A program made the translations under genes and the position numbers. Below the pieces are notes generated by a model. The model did not search any database. It saw only the letters and a list, made by a program, of their open reading frames with translations, and had not been told where the DNA came from. 64,000 bases of DNA from Polyangiaceae bacterium (GTDB lineage: Bacteria; Myxococcota_A; Polyangia; Polyangiales; Polyangiaceae), in NCBI GenBank assembly GCA_015075635.1, contig JABTUA010000002.1, positions 1,054,001 to 1,118,000 of the forward strand. Reading direction: 5' to 3'. The first letter of the stretch is position 1, and each line of letters begins with the position of its first letter. Positions 13,266 through 21,610 of the stretch are shown here, in pieces.

Positions 13266-13910
13266 TCAGGGCGACTTCCACTCGTACACGAGCTCGACCA
13301 GCTTGCCGCTGCCCTGGCTCTCGTAGGCGGTGAAGTGGGTCGAAGTGGCGGTGAACTCGAATTCCTGCGTCGTCGCGCCGGGGCAGGTCAGGTTCCGCGT
13401 GAGCTTCGTCCCTGCAACGACGAAGCTCCCGGTCGAGGTCGAGTCCTGGGTGGCGCTCCCGTCGCGCTCCACCGTCTTCAGCTCGGCGCCGTCGAAGCGC
13501 AGCGTGCGCCAGAACGTCGAGCCCGTGGCCCCGCCGTACAGCGTCGCCCCGGTCAGAGCGTAGAAGCCTCCGGTCGGCGTGCCGCCCTGCGCGACGGGCA
13601 CGGTCGCGGCCGAGATGGTCGAGGCCACCTGTAGGCCGATCTGGGTGAGGTAGTTGCACGCGGCGATCTCGGCGTCGCCGTCCGCGGCTGCGTCGGCGTC
13701 GTTGCCGGCGTCTCCAGCCGCGCCGCCGCTGCCGCTCGCGCCGCCGCTGCCGCTCGCGCCGCCGCTCCCACTCGTGCCGCCGCTCCCGCTCCCGCCGCCG
13801 CTTCCGCCGCCGCTCGCGCTCGCGCCGCCGGTGCCGTCCTCGATCTCGTTGTCGTCGCAGCCGCCGGCGAGCATCGCAAACAGCGCCAGCGCGCCCACCC
13901 AGTGCCTCAT
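13266..13910 (-). CDS. Lipoprotein with Gly/Ser linker, unknown function
   Basis: Encodes 214 residues. The signal peptide MRHWVGALALFAMLAGGC ends in a lipobox (AGGC) with Asp-Asp at +2/+3. A linker rich in Gly, Ser and Ala runs from about 27 to 70 and is encoded by near-identical 18-bp units on the DNA. Residues 80-214 form a beta-rich domain with two cysteines (AACNYL and NLTCPG) that could pair. I recognise no family. It is convergent with the ClC gene and divergent from the TonB receptor gene at 14024. Confidence 0.8.
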   Translation of the reverse strand: MRHWVGALALFAMLAGGCDDNEIEDGTGGASASGGGSGGGSGSGGTSGSGGASGSGGASGSGGAAGDAGNDADAAADGDAEIAACNYLTQIGLQVASTISAATVPVAQGGTPTGGFYALTGATLYGGATGSTFWRTLRFDGAELKTVERDGSATQDSTSTGSFVVAGTKLTRNLTCPGATTQEFEFTATSTHFTAYESQGSGKLVELVYEWKSP

Positions 13911-14023
13911 CGGCGAGAGTATGCGGCAGCCGTTGAACGAACGGAAGGGGAGCGGGCACTACCGCTCGAAACGTCGCCCGCCATGCCAATCGCGGCATCG
14001 CTGGGGCGACGCGGGAGGCCGGA

Positions 14024-16018
14024 GTGCGCCGTCGTCTGGTGGTATCGACACTGCTGCTCACGCTGATCGCCCCGCGCACCACGCGGGCCGAGGAGGAAGA
14101 GCTGGAGTACGGGGCGACCGCCGAGGTCGAGGCCCCGCCCAGCGAGCCCGTGCGCCGCTCCGCGCCCGCCGAGGATCTGCGCCGCGTGGCCGGCGCGCGC
14201 GGCGACGCGCTGCGCGCCGTCGAGATCCTGCCCGGCGTGGCGCGCAGCGCGAGTTACGAGGGCGGCGCGCCGGTGCTGCGCGGCGCGAGCCAGCACGAGA
14301 GCGTGGTGTTCCTGGACGGCGCGCCGGTGCCTCTGCTCTACCATTTCATGAGCGCGCAGAGCTTCTTCCCCTCGCGCCTGCTCGAGCGGGTGGACCTCTA
14401 CCCCAGCAACTTCTCGGTGCGCTACGGGCGGCTCGTTGGCGGGGTGATCGAGGCGCGGACTCGCGCGCCGGCGAGCGATCGCCTTCACGCGCTGCTCGAC
14501 CTGTCCTTGATCGACAGCGCCGCGCTGGTTCAGACGCCTCTGGGCAAAGAAGCCTCGGTCGCCGTCGGCGCGCGCCGCAGCAACATCGACTTCTTCTTCG
14601 AGAACCTGGTCCCGGCCGACGCCTACTCGGTCGTCGCGGCGCCGGTCTACTACGACTACCAAGCCCTCGGCAGCCTGCGGCTCGGCGACGATCACCGGCT
14701 GCGCGTGATGGCCTACGGCAGCCGCGACTCCATTCGCCTGCTGTTCGCGAAGCCGGTGCTCGAAGATCCGGGGCTGCGCGGCGAGATCAAGGGCGTGCTG
14801 TCGTTCCACCGCGTGAACGCCACGCTCGAGAGCACGCCCACGAGCGAGTGGTCGCAGCGGCTCTCCCTCACCGCCGGCACGCTGACCCGCTCGCAGAGGA
14901 TCGGCCCGTTGATGCAGGAGCTCGAGTCCGTGCAGCTGCTCGGGCGCGTGGATCAGAAGCTCGTGCTCGGGCCCGCGGCGGATCTGTTCTTCGGCATCGA
15001 CACCGACATCGAGCTCGCGGACGGCCGCTACCACGGCCCGCGCCCGCCGGCGCCGGAGGGCGATCCGAGCATGAACGACGGCCTCGGGCTGACCGAGAGC
15101 ATGAGCATCCGCGACCGGGTCGAGGTGATCCAACCCGCGGCCTTCGTCGAGCTGGCGCTCCGGCCCGACCGTCGCGTCACGCTGGTCCCAGGAGTGCGCT
15201 TCGACTGGTACGGGAACCTGGGCAAGGGCTCCATCGACCCGCGGCTCTCCGCGCGCTTCGCCCTCGGCGAGACCACCACGCTGAAGGGTGGCGTCGGGCT
15301 CTTCACGCAGCCGCCGGTCTGGTACTACGCGCTGCCGACGCTCGGCAATCCCGACCTCGACCCCTACCACGCCCTGCACGGCAGCGCCGGCGTGGAGCAA
15401 CAGCTCGGTCGCGGCGTGACGCTCGGCGTCGAGGGCTACTACAAGTACATCTACCAGAACGTGGTGGGCACCGCGGGGAACGCGCCGCCCCACTTCGTCA
15501 ACGACGGCAGCGGGCGCGTCTTCGGCTCCGAGCTGTCGCTCGAGCTGCGCCCGTCCGCGCGCACGTTCGGTTACCTCGCCTACTCGCTCTCGCGGAGCGA
15601 GCGGCGGGATCGCGACGGCAGCTGGCGCCTGTTCGACCACGATCAGACCCACGTGCTCTCGGCGGTGGCGTCGCAAGATCTGGGCGCCGGCTGGTCGCTG
15701 GGCGGTCGCTTCCGCCTGGTGAGCGGCGATCCGATGACCCCGGTGACCGGCGCGGTCTACGACGCGCGGGTCGATCAGTACCGGCCGACCTACGGCGCGA
15801 TCGGCTCCGAGCGGCGGCCTGCCTTCCATCAGCTCGACCTGCGCGTCGAGAAGGAGTGGCGCCTCTCGCCGCTGACGCTCGCCGCCTACGTGGAGCTGCT
15901 CAACGCCTACAACGCCAAGAACCAAGAAGCGACGCGCTACAGCTACGACTACTCGCGCCGCGAAGGAGTGAGCGGAATGCCGATCCTTCCCAACATCGGC
16001 CTGCGAGGTGAGCTGTGA
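14024..16018 (+). CDS. TonB-dependent outer-membrane receptor
   Basis: Encodes 664 residues from GTG 14024 (GGAGG 6-10 bases upstream). A signal peptide (about 1-22) is followed by a plug domain (about 45-175) containing ILPGVARSASYEGGAPVLRG and RVDLYPSNFSVRYGRLVGGV. The rest is a 22-strand-type barrel with the usual aromatic strand ends, such as LRVEKEWRLSPLTLAAYVEL. It should import an unknown substrate across the outer membrane, energised by the ExbB-ExbD-TonB set encoded just downstream. No N-terminal signalling extension for a FecI/FecR system is present. The stop overlaps the next start (GTGA). Confidence 0.9.
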   Translation: MRRRLVVSTLLLTLIAPRTTRAEEEELEYGATAEVEAPPSEPVRRSAPAEDLRRVAGARGDALRAVEILPGVARSASYEGGAPVLRGASQHESVVFLDGAPVPLLYHFMSAQSFFPSRLLERVDLYPSNFSVRYGRLVGGVIEARTRAPASDRLHALLDLSLIDSAALVQTPLGKEASVAVGARRSNIDFFFENLVPADAYSVVAAPVYYDYQALGSLRLGDDHRLRVMAYGSRDSIRLLFAKPVLEDPGLRGEIKGVLSFHRVNATLESTPTSEWSQRLSLTAGTLTRSQRIGPLMQELESVQLLGRVDQKLVLGPAADLFFGIDTDIELADGRYHGPRPPAPEGDPSMNDGLGLTESMSIRDRVEVIQPAAFVELALRPDRRVTLVPGVRFDWYGNLGKGSIDPRLSARFALGETTTLKGGVGLFTQPPVWYYALPTLGNPDLDPYHALHGSAGVEQQLGRGVTLGVEGYYKYIYQNVVGTAGNAPPHFVNDGSGRVFGSELSLELRPSARTFGYLAYSLSRSERRDRDGSWRLFDHDQTHVLSAVASQDLGAGWSLGGRFRLVSGDPMTPVTGAVYDARVDQYRPTYGAIGSERRPAFHQLDLRVEKEWRLSPLTLAAYVELLNAYNAKNQEATRYSYDYSRREGVSGMPILPNIGLRGEL

Positions 16019-16896
16019 GAGCGCTCGCGTCTTTGATCGCGCTCGGCCTCCTGGGCTGCGACGACCCACTGGCCTACCCACAGGACATCGATCGCATGCG
16101 GGTGCTCGGCGCGCGCGTCAGCGTGGAGGGCGACTCGAGCCTCGCCTGGCCCGAGCCCGGCGAGGCCGTCTCCCTCGAGTGGCTGGTCGCCGATCCGGAG
16201 CCGGCCCCGCCCCTGGGTTGGTACTTCGAGGCCTGCCCCGCCCACGCCACCTCGCGGGGTGCTCCGGAGTGCGCCGGCGGCGTGTTCGCCAGCGGCGCCG
16301 CGCCCGCGCTCTCGCCCGCGCTGCCGCGCTTCGATTTCGTGCTGCCCGCCGCGCCGGGCGAGCGCGTGCTGGTGCGCGGGCTGGTCTGCCGCGACGCGCT
16401 CCCCCAGAGCCTCGGGACGAGCTGCCCTGGAGACCGCGAGCAGGTCCTGTTCGACGTGGTGGTGGGCGGGCCCGAGCGGCAGAACACGAACCCCACCCTC
16501 GCCGACGCGAGCCTCTTCCTGGGTACGGAGCCCTGGCCCGAGGCATCGCCGAGCGAGCTCGCGCAGGCGAGCTGTTCGCCCGGGGATCTGTCCGTGCCGA
16601 GCGGCGAGGAGCGCACGCTTCGGGTGCAGCTCGACGAGTCGGATCGCGAGCCGCTCGACGACTCGACGGGCCTCGGTCCCCCTCGCGAGCCGCTCTTGGT
16701 CTCGCACTTCGCGACCCACGGCCGGCTGTCGCGCCCGCTCAGCGTCATCGAGGGAAGCGCGAGCGAGCTGTCGGTGAGCGTCCCCTGGCGCGCCCCCGGC
16801 GACGCCGCGGGCGAGCGCGTGCGCTTCTACTTCGTGGTTCGAGACGGGCGCGGCGGAGCCGACTGGTCGGCTCGCACGCTCTGCCTCCTGCCCTGA
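16015..16896 (+). CDS. Lipoprotein partner of the TonB receptor
   Basis: Encodes 293 residues. The signal peptide MRALASLIALGLLGC ends in a canonical lipobox (LLGC) followed by Asp-Asp. The mature part has six or more cysteines (ACPAHA, PECAGG, GLVCRD, TSCPGD, ASCSPG, RTLCLLP), suggesting disulfides, and beta-rich segments. I recognise no domain. The gene overlaps the receptor stop by four bases (GTGA), so it is almost certainly co-translated and probably works with that receptor, perhaps as a SusD-like or stabilising component; that role is inference. Confidence 0.8.
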   Translation: MRALASLIALGLLGCDDPLAYPQDIDRMRVLGARVSVEGDSSLAWPEPGEAVSLEWLVADPEPAPPLGWYFEACPAHATSRGAPECAGGVFASGAAPALSPALPRFDFVLPAAPGERVLVRGLVCRDALPQSLGTSCPGDREQVLFDVVVGGPERQNTNPTLADASLFLGTEPWPEASPSELAQASCSPGDLSVPSGEERTLRVQLDESDREPLDDSTGLGPPREPLLVSHFATHGRLSRPLSVIEGSASELSVSVPWRAPGDAAGERVRFYFVVRDGRGGADWSARTLCLLP

Positions 16897-16913
16897 GCAT
16901 CGGAGAAAGACAC

Positions 16914-17534
16914 ATGGACATCGTGCGTGCACTGAACGGCCTCACTCAGCTCGGGGCCACCTGGGTGTTGTGGTTTCTGGTCTTGCTCAGCGTGGTGGGT
17001 CTGGCGGTCGCCATCGAGCGCGCCGTGTACCTGTTCGGATCGCGAGACGACGTGAGCGCGCTCAGCCGCGATCTGGCCAGCCTGCTCGCGCGCGGCGACC
17101 TGGAGAAGGCTCGCCATCGCCTGGAGGAGAGCCCGAGCTTCGAGGCGCGCATCGCCGTCGCAGCGCTCGACAGCAAAGACGCGCAAGCCGCAGAGGAGCG
17201 CATCGCGAAGGAGAGCACGCTGGTCAAGCTCGACCTGGAGCGCCGGTTGGTCTTCCTGGGGACGCTGGGCAACAACGCCCCCTTCGTGGGCCTGCTCGGC
17301 ACCGTGATCGGCATCGTGCGCGCGTTCCACGCCCTCGGCTCCGGCGCCGGGCAGGTGTCCGCCGGGCTGATGGCGGAGATCGGCGAGGCGCTGGTGGCCA
17401 CGGCCTTCGGCCTGATCGTGGCGCTGCCGGCGGTGGCCTGCTTCAACTTCTTCCAGCGCGTGATCCGCGCACGTCTGGCCGGTGCGGACGCGCTGTCGCG
17501 CGAGGTGCTGGCCCACCTGAAGAGCCAAGGTTGA
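16914..17534 (+). CDS. exbB: ExbB/TolQ-type proton channel subunit
   Basis: Encodes 206 residues; ATG 16914 has GGAGA eight bases upstream. Three transmembrane segments are visible: about 15-37, then LGTLGNNAPFVGLLGTVIGI (the conserved TolQ/ExbB signature) near 110-135, and LVATAFGLIVALPAVACFNF near 155-178. With ExbD it forms the inner-membrane proton channel that energises TonB. It is the third gene of the receptor cluster and lies 3 bp before exbD. Confidence 0.95.
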   Translation: MDIVRALNGLTQLGATWVLWFLVLLSVVGLAVAIERAVYLFGSRDDVSALSRDLASLLARGDLEKARHRLEESPSFEARIAVAALDSKDAQAAEERIAKESTLVKLDLERRLVFLGTLGNNAPFVGLLGTVIGIVRAFHALGSGAGQVSAGLMAEIGEALVATAFGLIVALPAVACFNFFQRVIRARLAGADALSREVLAHLKSQG

Positions 17535-17537
17535 GCC

Positions 17538-17957
17538 ATGGCCGCCATTCAGCACGACGACGACGAGATGATCACGGGCATCAACGTCACTCCGCTGGTG
17601 GACGTGGTGCTGGTGCTGCTGGTGATCCTGATGGTCACCGCGACCTACCTGGTGGCACGCACCATCCCGGTGGACCTGCCCAAGGCCCAGACCGGAGAGG
17701 CCAGCACGAGCCCGCTCTCGATCACGCTCGACGCGAGCGGGACGCTGTACCTGGACGGCACGCGTGTGAGCAAGAGCGAGCTCCGCGCGCGCATCGGCGA
17801 ACGGCGCCGGCGCGAGCCCGGAGCGCGGGCGGTGATCGCCGCCGACGGCTCGCTGGCGCACCGCGCGGTGGTCTCGCTGGTGGACCTCCTGCGCAGCGAG
17901 GGGATCACCCAGTTCGCCATCAACGTCGATCCGAGCGATCTGGAAGATGCGCGTTGA
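17538..17957 (+). CDS. exbD: ExbD/TolR-type subunit
   Basis: Encodes 139 residues. A short cytoplasmic N-terminus is followed by NVTPLVDVVLVLLVILMV, the single helix with the proton-carrying Asp (LVDVVLVLL). The periplasmic domain then contains DLPKAQTGE and LDASGTLYLDG, typical of the family. It works with ExbB and TonB. Its last 11 bp overlap the tonB start, indicating coupled translation. Confidence 0.95.
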   Translation: MAAIQHDDDEMITGINVTPLVDVVLVLLVILMVTATYLVARTIPVDLPKAQTGEASTSPLSITLDASGTLYLDGTRVSKSELRARIGERRRREPGARAVIAADGSLAHRAVVSLVDLLRSEGITQFAINVDPSDLEDAR

Positions 17958-18696
17958 CAAGCACCTGCTCGAGCTCTCGCTCGCGGTGAGCGCGCTGGCG
18001 CACGCGGGCGCCGGTCTCGTGCTGCCGCAGCGCTCGTTCACCGCGCCGAGCGCGAGCGCGCCCGTGGAGTTCGTGGCGCTGCCGCCGCCGCCCGCGCCGC
18101 GTGTGGACGAGCCGCCCGAACCCGAGCCCGAGCCCGAGCCGCCGCCGGCGAAGCGCGCGGCGCCGAAGCCGATCGCGCCCGCACCCGCGCCGAAGCCCAC
18201 GAGCGCCGAGCCCCCTGCCGAGCTCAGTGGCACGACCCTCACCGCCGAGGGTCCAGGCACGAGCTTCGCGGCGCCCACGGGCGACGGCTCGGAGCGGCGC
18301 GAGCCGATCCAGAGCGGCACCGCGCCGGCATCGGCGCCGCCGCCGAAGCCGAGCGCCCCCGCTACTGCTCCTGCCCCCAAGCCTGCAACGAGCACGGTGC
18401 CGCTGCCCGATCTGGCGCGCCGGCCCGAACCCCCCGCGCTAGCAGGCACGCTGGCCCGCCACTACCCGGAGGACGCGCGACGCCGCGGCGTGGGTGGCCA
18501 AGCCGTGGTGCGCGCCCGCGTGGACTCGGACGGCAAGGTGCGCACGGCGTCGGTCGTTTCGGAGTCCGAACCCGGCTTCGGGGCTGCGTGCCAGCGCACG
18601 CTGATCGGCTCGAAGTGGTCGCCGCCGATGGACCGCGAGGGCAGGCCAGTCGGCACCTGGGTACGCTATACCTGTCGCTTCCGGGTCGGGCTTTGA
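17947..18696 (+). CDS. tonB: TonB energy transducer
   Basis: Encodes 249 residues. A moderately hydrophobic N-terminal anchor (about 7-28) leads into a long Pro/Glu/Ala linker (about 45-155, with a run of Glu-Pro pairs) that can span the periplasm. The C-terminal TonB domain (about 160-249) has LARHYPEDARRRGVGGQAVV, then VRARVDSDGKV and SKWSPPMDREGRPVGTWVRY. It transmits proton-motive force from ExbBD to the outer-membrane receptor. The gene overlaps exbD and precedes the surface-repeat gene by 32 bp. Confidence 0.93.
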   Translation: MRVDKHLLELSLAVSALAHAGAGLVLPQRSFTAPSASAPVEFVALPPPPAPRVDEPPEPEPEPEPPPAKRAAPKPIAPAPAPKPTSAEPPAELSGTTLTAEGPGTSFAAPTGDGSERREPIQSGTAPASAPPPKPSAPATAPAPKPATSTVPLPDLARRPEPPALAGTLARHYPEDARRRGVGGQAVVRARVDSDGKVRTASVVSESEPGFGAACQRTLIGSKWSPPMDREGRPVGTWVRYTCRFRVGL

Positions 18697-18728
18697 ACGA
18701 CGCGACCGCGAGCGGGAACCGAGCAACG

Positions 18729-20258
18729 ATGAGAACGCTGGCGCCCATTCTGTTCGCGCTCTCGAGCCTGCTCAGCCTGCCCGCGCAGGCGCAGGTCGCC
18801 GCGCCCGCCAGCGCGCCCAGCCGCGCGCCGCTGATCGTGCGCGTGGACGCCGGCAGCTCCGGGCTCTCGGCGGACGTGATCCGGACCGCCATCGGCAAGG
18901 AGCTCGGCGTGGAGGCCGTCGCCGAGGGAGAAGCGTCGAGCTCGGTCGGCGTGCGCATCCTGGGCAACCGAGCGCGGGTCAGCTTCACGCGCGCGAGCGG
19001 CGAGAAGCTCGAGCGCGAGGTCGAGCTGCCGGTGGAGACGTCGTCGCGCATCGAGGTGATCGCGCTCCTGGCGGGGAACCTGGCCCGCGACGAAGCCAGC
19101 GAGCTGCTCGCGGGGCTGAAGAAGCCCGAGCCGGAGCCCGAGCCGGAGCCCGAGCCCGAGCCCGTCGCGGCGGTCGAACCCACGCCCACGCCAGCTCCGG
19201 CGCTCGGCGTCGAGGCCAAGACGACACCTGCTCCCGCTTCCGCCGAGGGCGCGCGTCGCGGACCGCTCGCCGCGAACCTCTCGCTCTTCCACCCGCTGGC
19301 CATCGTGGACGGCAGCGAGCGTCAGACCTTCGACATCGAGGTCGGCCTGGCCTACAGCCGCATCGGCGGCCTCACCGGCTTCGGCCTGACCGTCGGCCAC
19401 CTGCGCGTCGAAGGGCCAGCGAACGGGGTCGGCATCTCCGGTCTCTGGACCCGCGTCGACGGCGACGCCCGGGGCGCGTTCGGCACCGGCATCCTCGCGC
19501 AGGGCGGCGGCAAGCTCGAAGGCGCCGAGGCCAGCGGCATCGCGACGCTCCGGCGCGGGGACGTGGACGGCGCGCAAGGAGCCGGCATCGTGAGCACGGC
19601 GGCGCGCGTGCGCGGCGCGCAGCTCTCCGGCGCGGTGAGCTGGGCCAACGGGCCCGTGATCGGCTTTCAGGCCGCGGGCGCTCTCGCGTACGCCAAGCAA
19701 GACGTGGAGGGCGTGCAGCTCAGTGTCCTCAACATCGGCGGCAACGTGCACGGAGCGCAGCTCGGCCTCGTCAACATCGGCGGCAACGTGAAGGGCTCGC
19801 AGGTGGGTCTGGTCAACGTCTCCGATCGCGTCGAGGGCGTGCCCCTCGGCCTCGTCAACGTGGTCAAGAACGGTCGCACGCAAGCGGTGGCCTGGGCGGA
19901 CACGCAAGTGGTGGCCAACGCCGCAGTGAAGTACCTGAACGGACCGGTCTACACCCTCGTCGGCGCGGGCTACGACGGCGGCGACGGCGCGGCGCCGACG
20001 TTCGCCATCGGCGCGCACGTGAAGCTCAGTCGCGCCACCCACCTGGAGATCGACGCCCTCTACCGCTACCTCAGCGACTTCGACGACACGGACTCGGATC
20101 CCGACCGCCACCTGAGCGCGCTCCGAGGACTGATCGGCATCGAGGGGCTCGGCCCCACCGGGGTCTTCGTGGGCGGCGGGGTCAGCCACGACGTGGACTC
20201 CCACGGCGAGGGGTCGAGGGTTCGAGCCTACGGGGTGGCGGGCGTCAGCTTGTTCTAG
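18729..20258 (+). CDS. LA_2272-like surface repeat protein
   Basis: Encodes 509 residues from ATG 18729 with a Sec signal peptide ending near LPAQAQVAAP. Residues 23-115 form a small alpha/beta domain, followed by a Glu-Pro linker near 135-150. Residues about 180-400 carry tandem repeats of the kind GAQLGLVNIGGNVKGSQVGL, matching what I know of the LA_2272-type surface repeat family; these are predicted to form a beta-solenoid or stacked hairpins. The C-terminal part resembles outer-membrane barrel strands (LEIDALYRYL, GVFVGGGVSHD). It closes the TonB gene cluster and may be a surface-exposed partner of the receptor; the role is inferred from position only. Confidence 0.85.
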   Translation: MRTLAPILFALSSLLSLPAQAQVAAPASAPSRAPLIVRVDAGSSGLSADVIRTAIGKELGVEAVAEGEASSSVGVRILGNRARVSFTRASGEKLEREVELPVETSSRIEVIALLAGNLARDEASELLAGLKKPEPEPEPEPEPEPVAAVEPTPTPAPALGVEAKTTPAPASAEGARRGPLAANLSLFHPLAIVDGSERQTFDIEVGLAYSRIGGLTGFGLTVGHLRVEGPANGVGISGLWTRVDGDARGAFGTGILAQGGGKLEGAEASGIATLRRGDVDGAQGAGIVSTAARVRGAQLSGAVSWANGPVIGFQAAGALAYAKQDVEGVQLSVLNIGGNVHGAQLGLVNIGGNVKGSQVGLVNVSDRVEGVPLGLVNVVKNGRTQAVAWADTQVVANAAVKYLNGPVYTLVGAGYDGGDGAAPTFAIGAHVKLSRATHLEIDALYRYLSDFDDTDSDPDRHLSALRGLIGIEGLGPTGVFVGGGVSHDVDSHGEGSRVRAYGVAGVSLF

Positions 20259-20265
20259 AAGCGCC

Positions 20266-20292
20266 GGAAATCATTGGTGTTCGATTTTCGTT
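20266..20292 (+). promoter_or_regulatory. Candidate ECF-type promoter upstream of the sigma gene
   Basis: An AT-richer pocket contains GGAAAT, 16 bp, then TCGTT, resembling the GGAAC/CGTC pattern used by many ECF sigma factors. Transcription would begin near 20299, about 37 bp before the ATG of the sigma gene. This would fit autoregulation. It is based on one sequence and partial consensus only. Confidence 0.3.
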
Positions 20293-20335
20293 GAACGACT
20301 CTTCCCGATCCGGGCACCAAGATGAGAGCCGCCGC

Positions 20336-20926
20336 ATGACCGTGAACGTGGACCTCTCGATCTCGTACGCGGGAACGGACCCCGACGCGCGCGCCGAGCT
20401 CTGCGCGCGGCTCGAGCGCGGGGAGCCGGCGGCGGTGGGACAGGTCTACGACGAGCATCACGAGGCGGTGCGCGCGTTCGCTGCTCGCCTGGTCGGCGAA
20501 CCCGCAGCCGCGGAGGATCTGGTCCACGAGGTCTTCGTCTCGTTGCCTCGCGCCATCCACGGCTTCCGCGGCGAGTCGTCGATCCGCACCTTCCTGATCT
20601 CGATCGCGGTCAACCACGCGCGCCACTTCGTGCGCGCAGCGGCGCGCCGGCGCGCGGCGCTCCAGAAGTACTCCGACGAGCCGCCGCCCTCGAGCCCGAG
20701 CCCGGAGCGGGACCTGCGCCGCCGCGAGCTGGCAAACGCGCTCTCTCGAGCCCTCGACGAGCTGCCGCTGGACCAGCGCGTGGCCTTCGTGCTCTGCGAC
20801 GTGGAGGAGCGCACCTCGTCGCAGGCAGCGCGCATCGCCGGCGCCCCCGAGGGCACGATGCGCACGCGCCTGTTCCACGCTCGGAAGAAGCTGCGCGCGC
20901 TGCTCGAGAAGGAGGGGTTCCGATGA
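20336..20926 (+). CDS. ECF-type RNA polymerase sigma factor
   Basis: Encodes 196 residues from ATG 20336; a TTG at 20291 is possible but falls inside the putative promoter. Region 2 contains YDEHHEAVRAFAARLVGEPAAAEDLVHEVFV (split here as YDEHHEAVRAF and AAEDLVHEVFV), with GFRGESSIRTFLISIAVNHA for promoter melting. Region 4 has LDELPLDQRVAFVL and the helix-turn-helix APEGTMRTRLFHARKKLRAL. It should direct RNA polymerase to a small regulon. The last four bases overlap the next gene (ATGA), the typical sigma/anti-sigma arrangement, and it follows the TonB cluster by 77 bp. Confidence 0.93.
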   Translation: MTVNVDLSISYAGTDPDARAELCARLERGEPAAVGQVYDEHHEAVRAFAARLVGEPAAAEDLVHEVFVSLPRAIHGFRGESSIRTFLISIAVNHARHFVRAAARRRAALQKYSDEPPPSSPSPERDLRRRELANALSRALDELPLDQRVAFVLCDVEERTSSQAARIAGAPEGTMRTRLFHARKKLRALLEKEGFR

Positions 20927-21609
20927 GCGAAGATCTGCTCCGCGCCGCGACGCGCGCGCTCCGCGACCAGAGCGCTCCCGCCGCCGACTCGGCCCGCTTC
21001 ACCCGCGCGCGCGTCATGGCCTCGCTGCACAAGCGGGAGCGGCGTCGCAGCGCGAAGGTCGCGTTCCTGTTGCCCATCGCTGCGGTGCTGGTGGGCTCCA
21101 CGGCCTTCGGCGCCGCCGGCGGGCGTCTGCCCGCGAGCTGGCAGAGCGCGCTCGGAATGGCGCGAGCCGCGGACGCTCCGAGCCTGGGGCGGCCGGCGGA
21201 GCACGGCGCGGAGCTGTCGCGGCGCGCCCCGAGGCTGCTCGCGCCGCCAGCCGTGCTGCCACCTCCGGCGCCCGAGCCGGCTCCCGCGACCGTCGAAGAG
21301 CCAGCCGCCGTCACACCCGCCAAGGCTGCTCCGCTCGCGGATCCGTCCCACGAGCTGTACCGCGCCGCGCACCGGCGGCACTTCACCGAGGGCGACTCGG
21401 CCGCCGCCCTCGCGGCCTGGGACGCCTACCTCGCCGCCGCGCCCCGCGGGCGCTTCTCGACCGAGGCGCGCTACAACCGCGCGCTGTGTCTGGCGCGGCT
21501 CGGCCGGAGCGCGGAAGCGCGCGCGGCGCTCGAGCCCTTCGCGGCGGGTCGCTTCGGCGGCTACCGGCAGCGCGAGGCGAGCGAGCTGTCGGAGGCGCTG
21601 GGGCGCTGA
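20923..21609 (+). CDS. Likely membrane anti-sigma factor with TPR-like C-terminus
   Basis: Encodes 228 residues. An Arg/Lys-rich cytoplasmic region (1-44) is followed by one hydrophobic segment (about 45-65, VAFLLPIAAVLVG), a Pro/Ala-rich linker, and a helical region with TPR-like spacing (LYRAAHRRHFTEGDSAAALA and TEARYNRALCLARLGRSAEA). It overlaps the sigma gene by four bases. This architecture fits an anti-sigma factor that holds the ECF sigma at the membrane and senses a periplasmic signal, but no zinc-binding HxxxCxxC motif is present, so the assignment rests on position and topology. Confidence 0.75.
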   Translation: MSEDLLRAATRALRDQSAPAADSARFTRARVMASLHKRERRRSAKVAFLLPIAAVLVGSTAFGAAGGRLPASWQSALGMARAADAPSLGRPAEHGAELSRRAPRLLAPPAVLPPPAPEPAPATVEEPAAVTPAKAAPLADPSHELYRAAHRRHFTEGDSAAALAAWDAYLAAAPRGRFSTEARYNRALCLARLGRSAEARAALEPFAAGRFGGYRQREASELSEALGR

Positions 21610-21610
21610 C

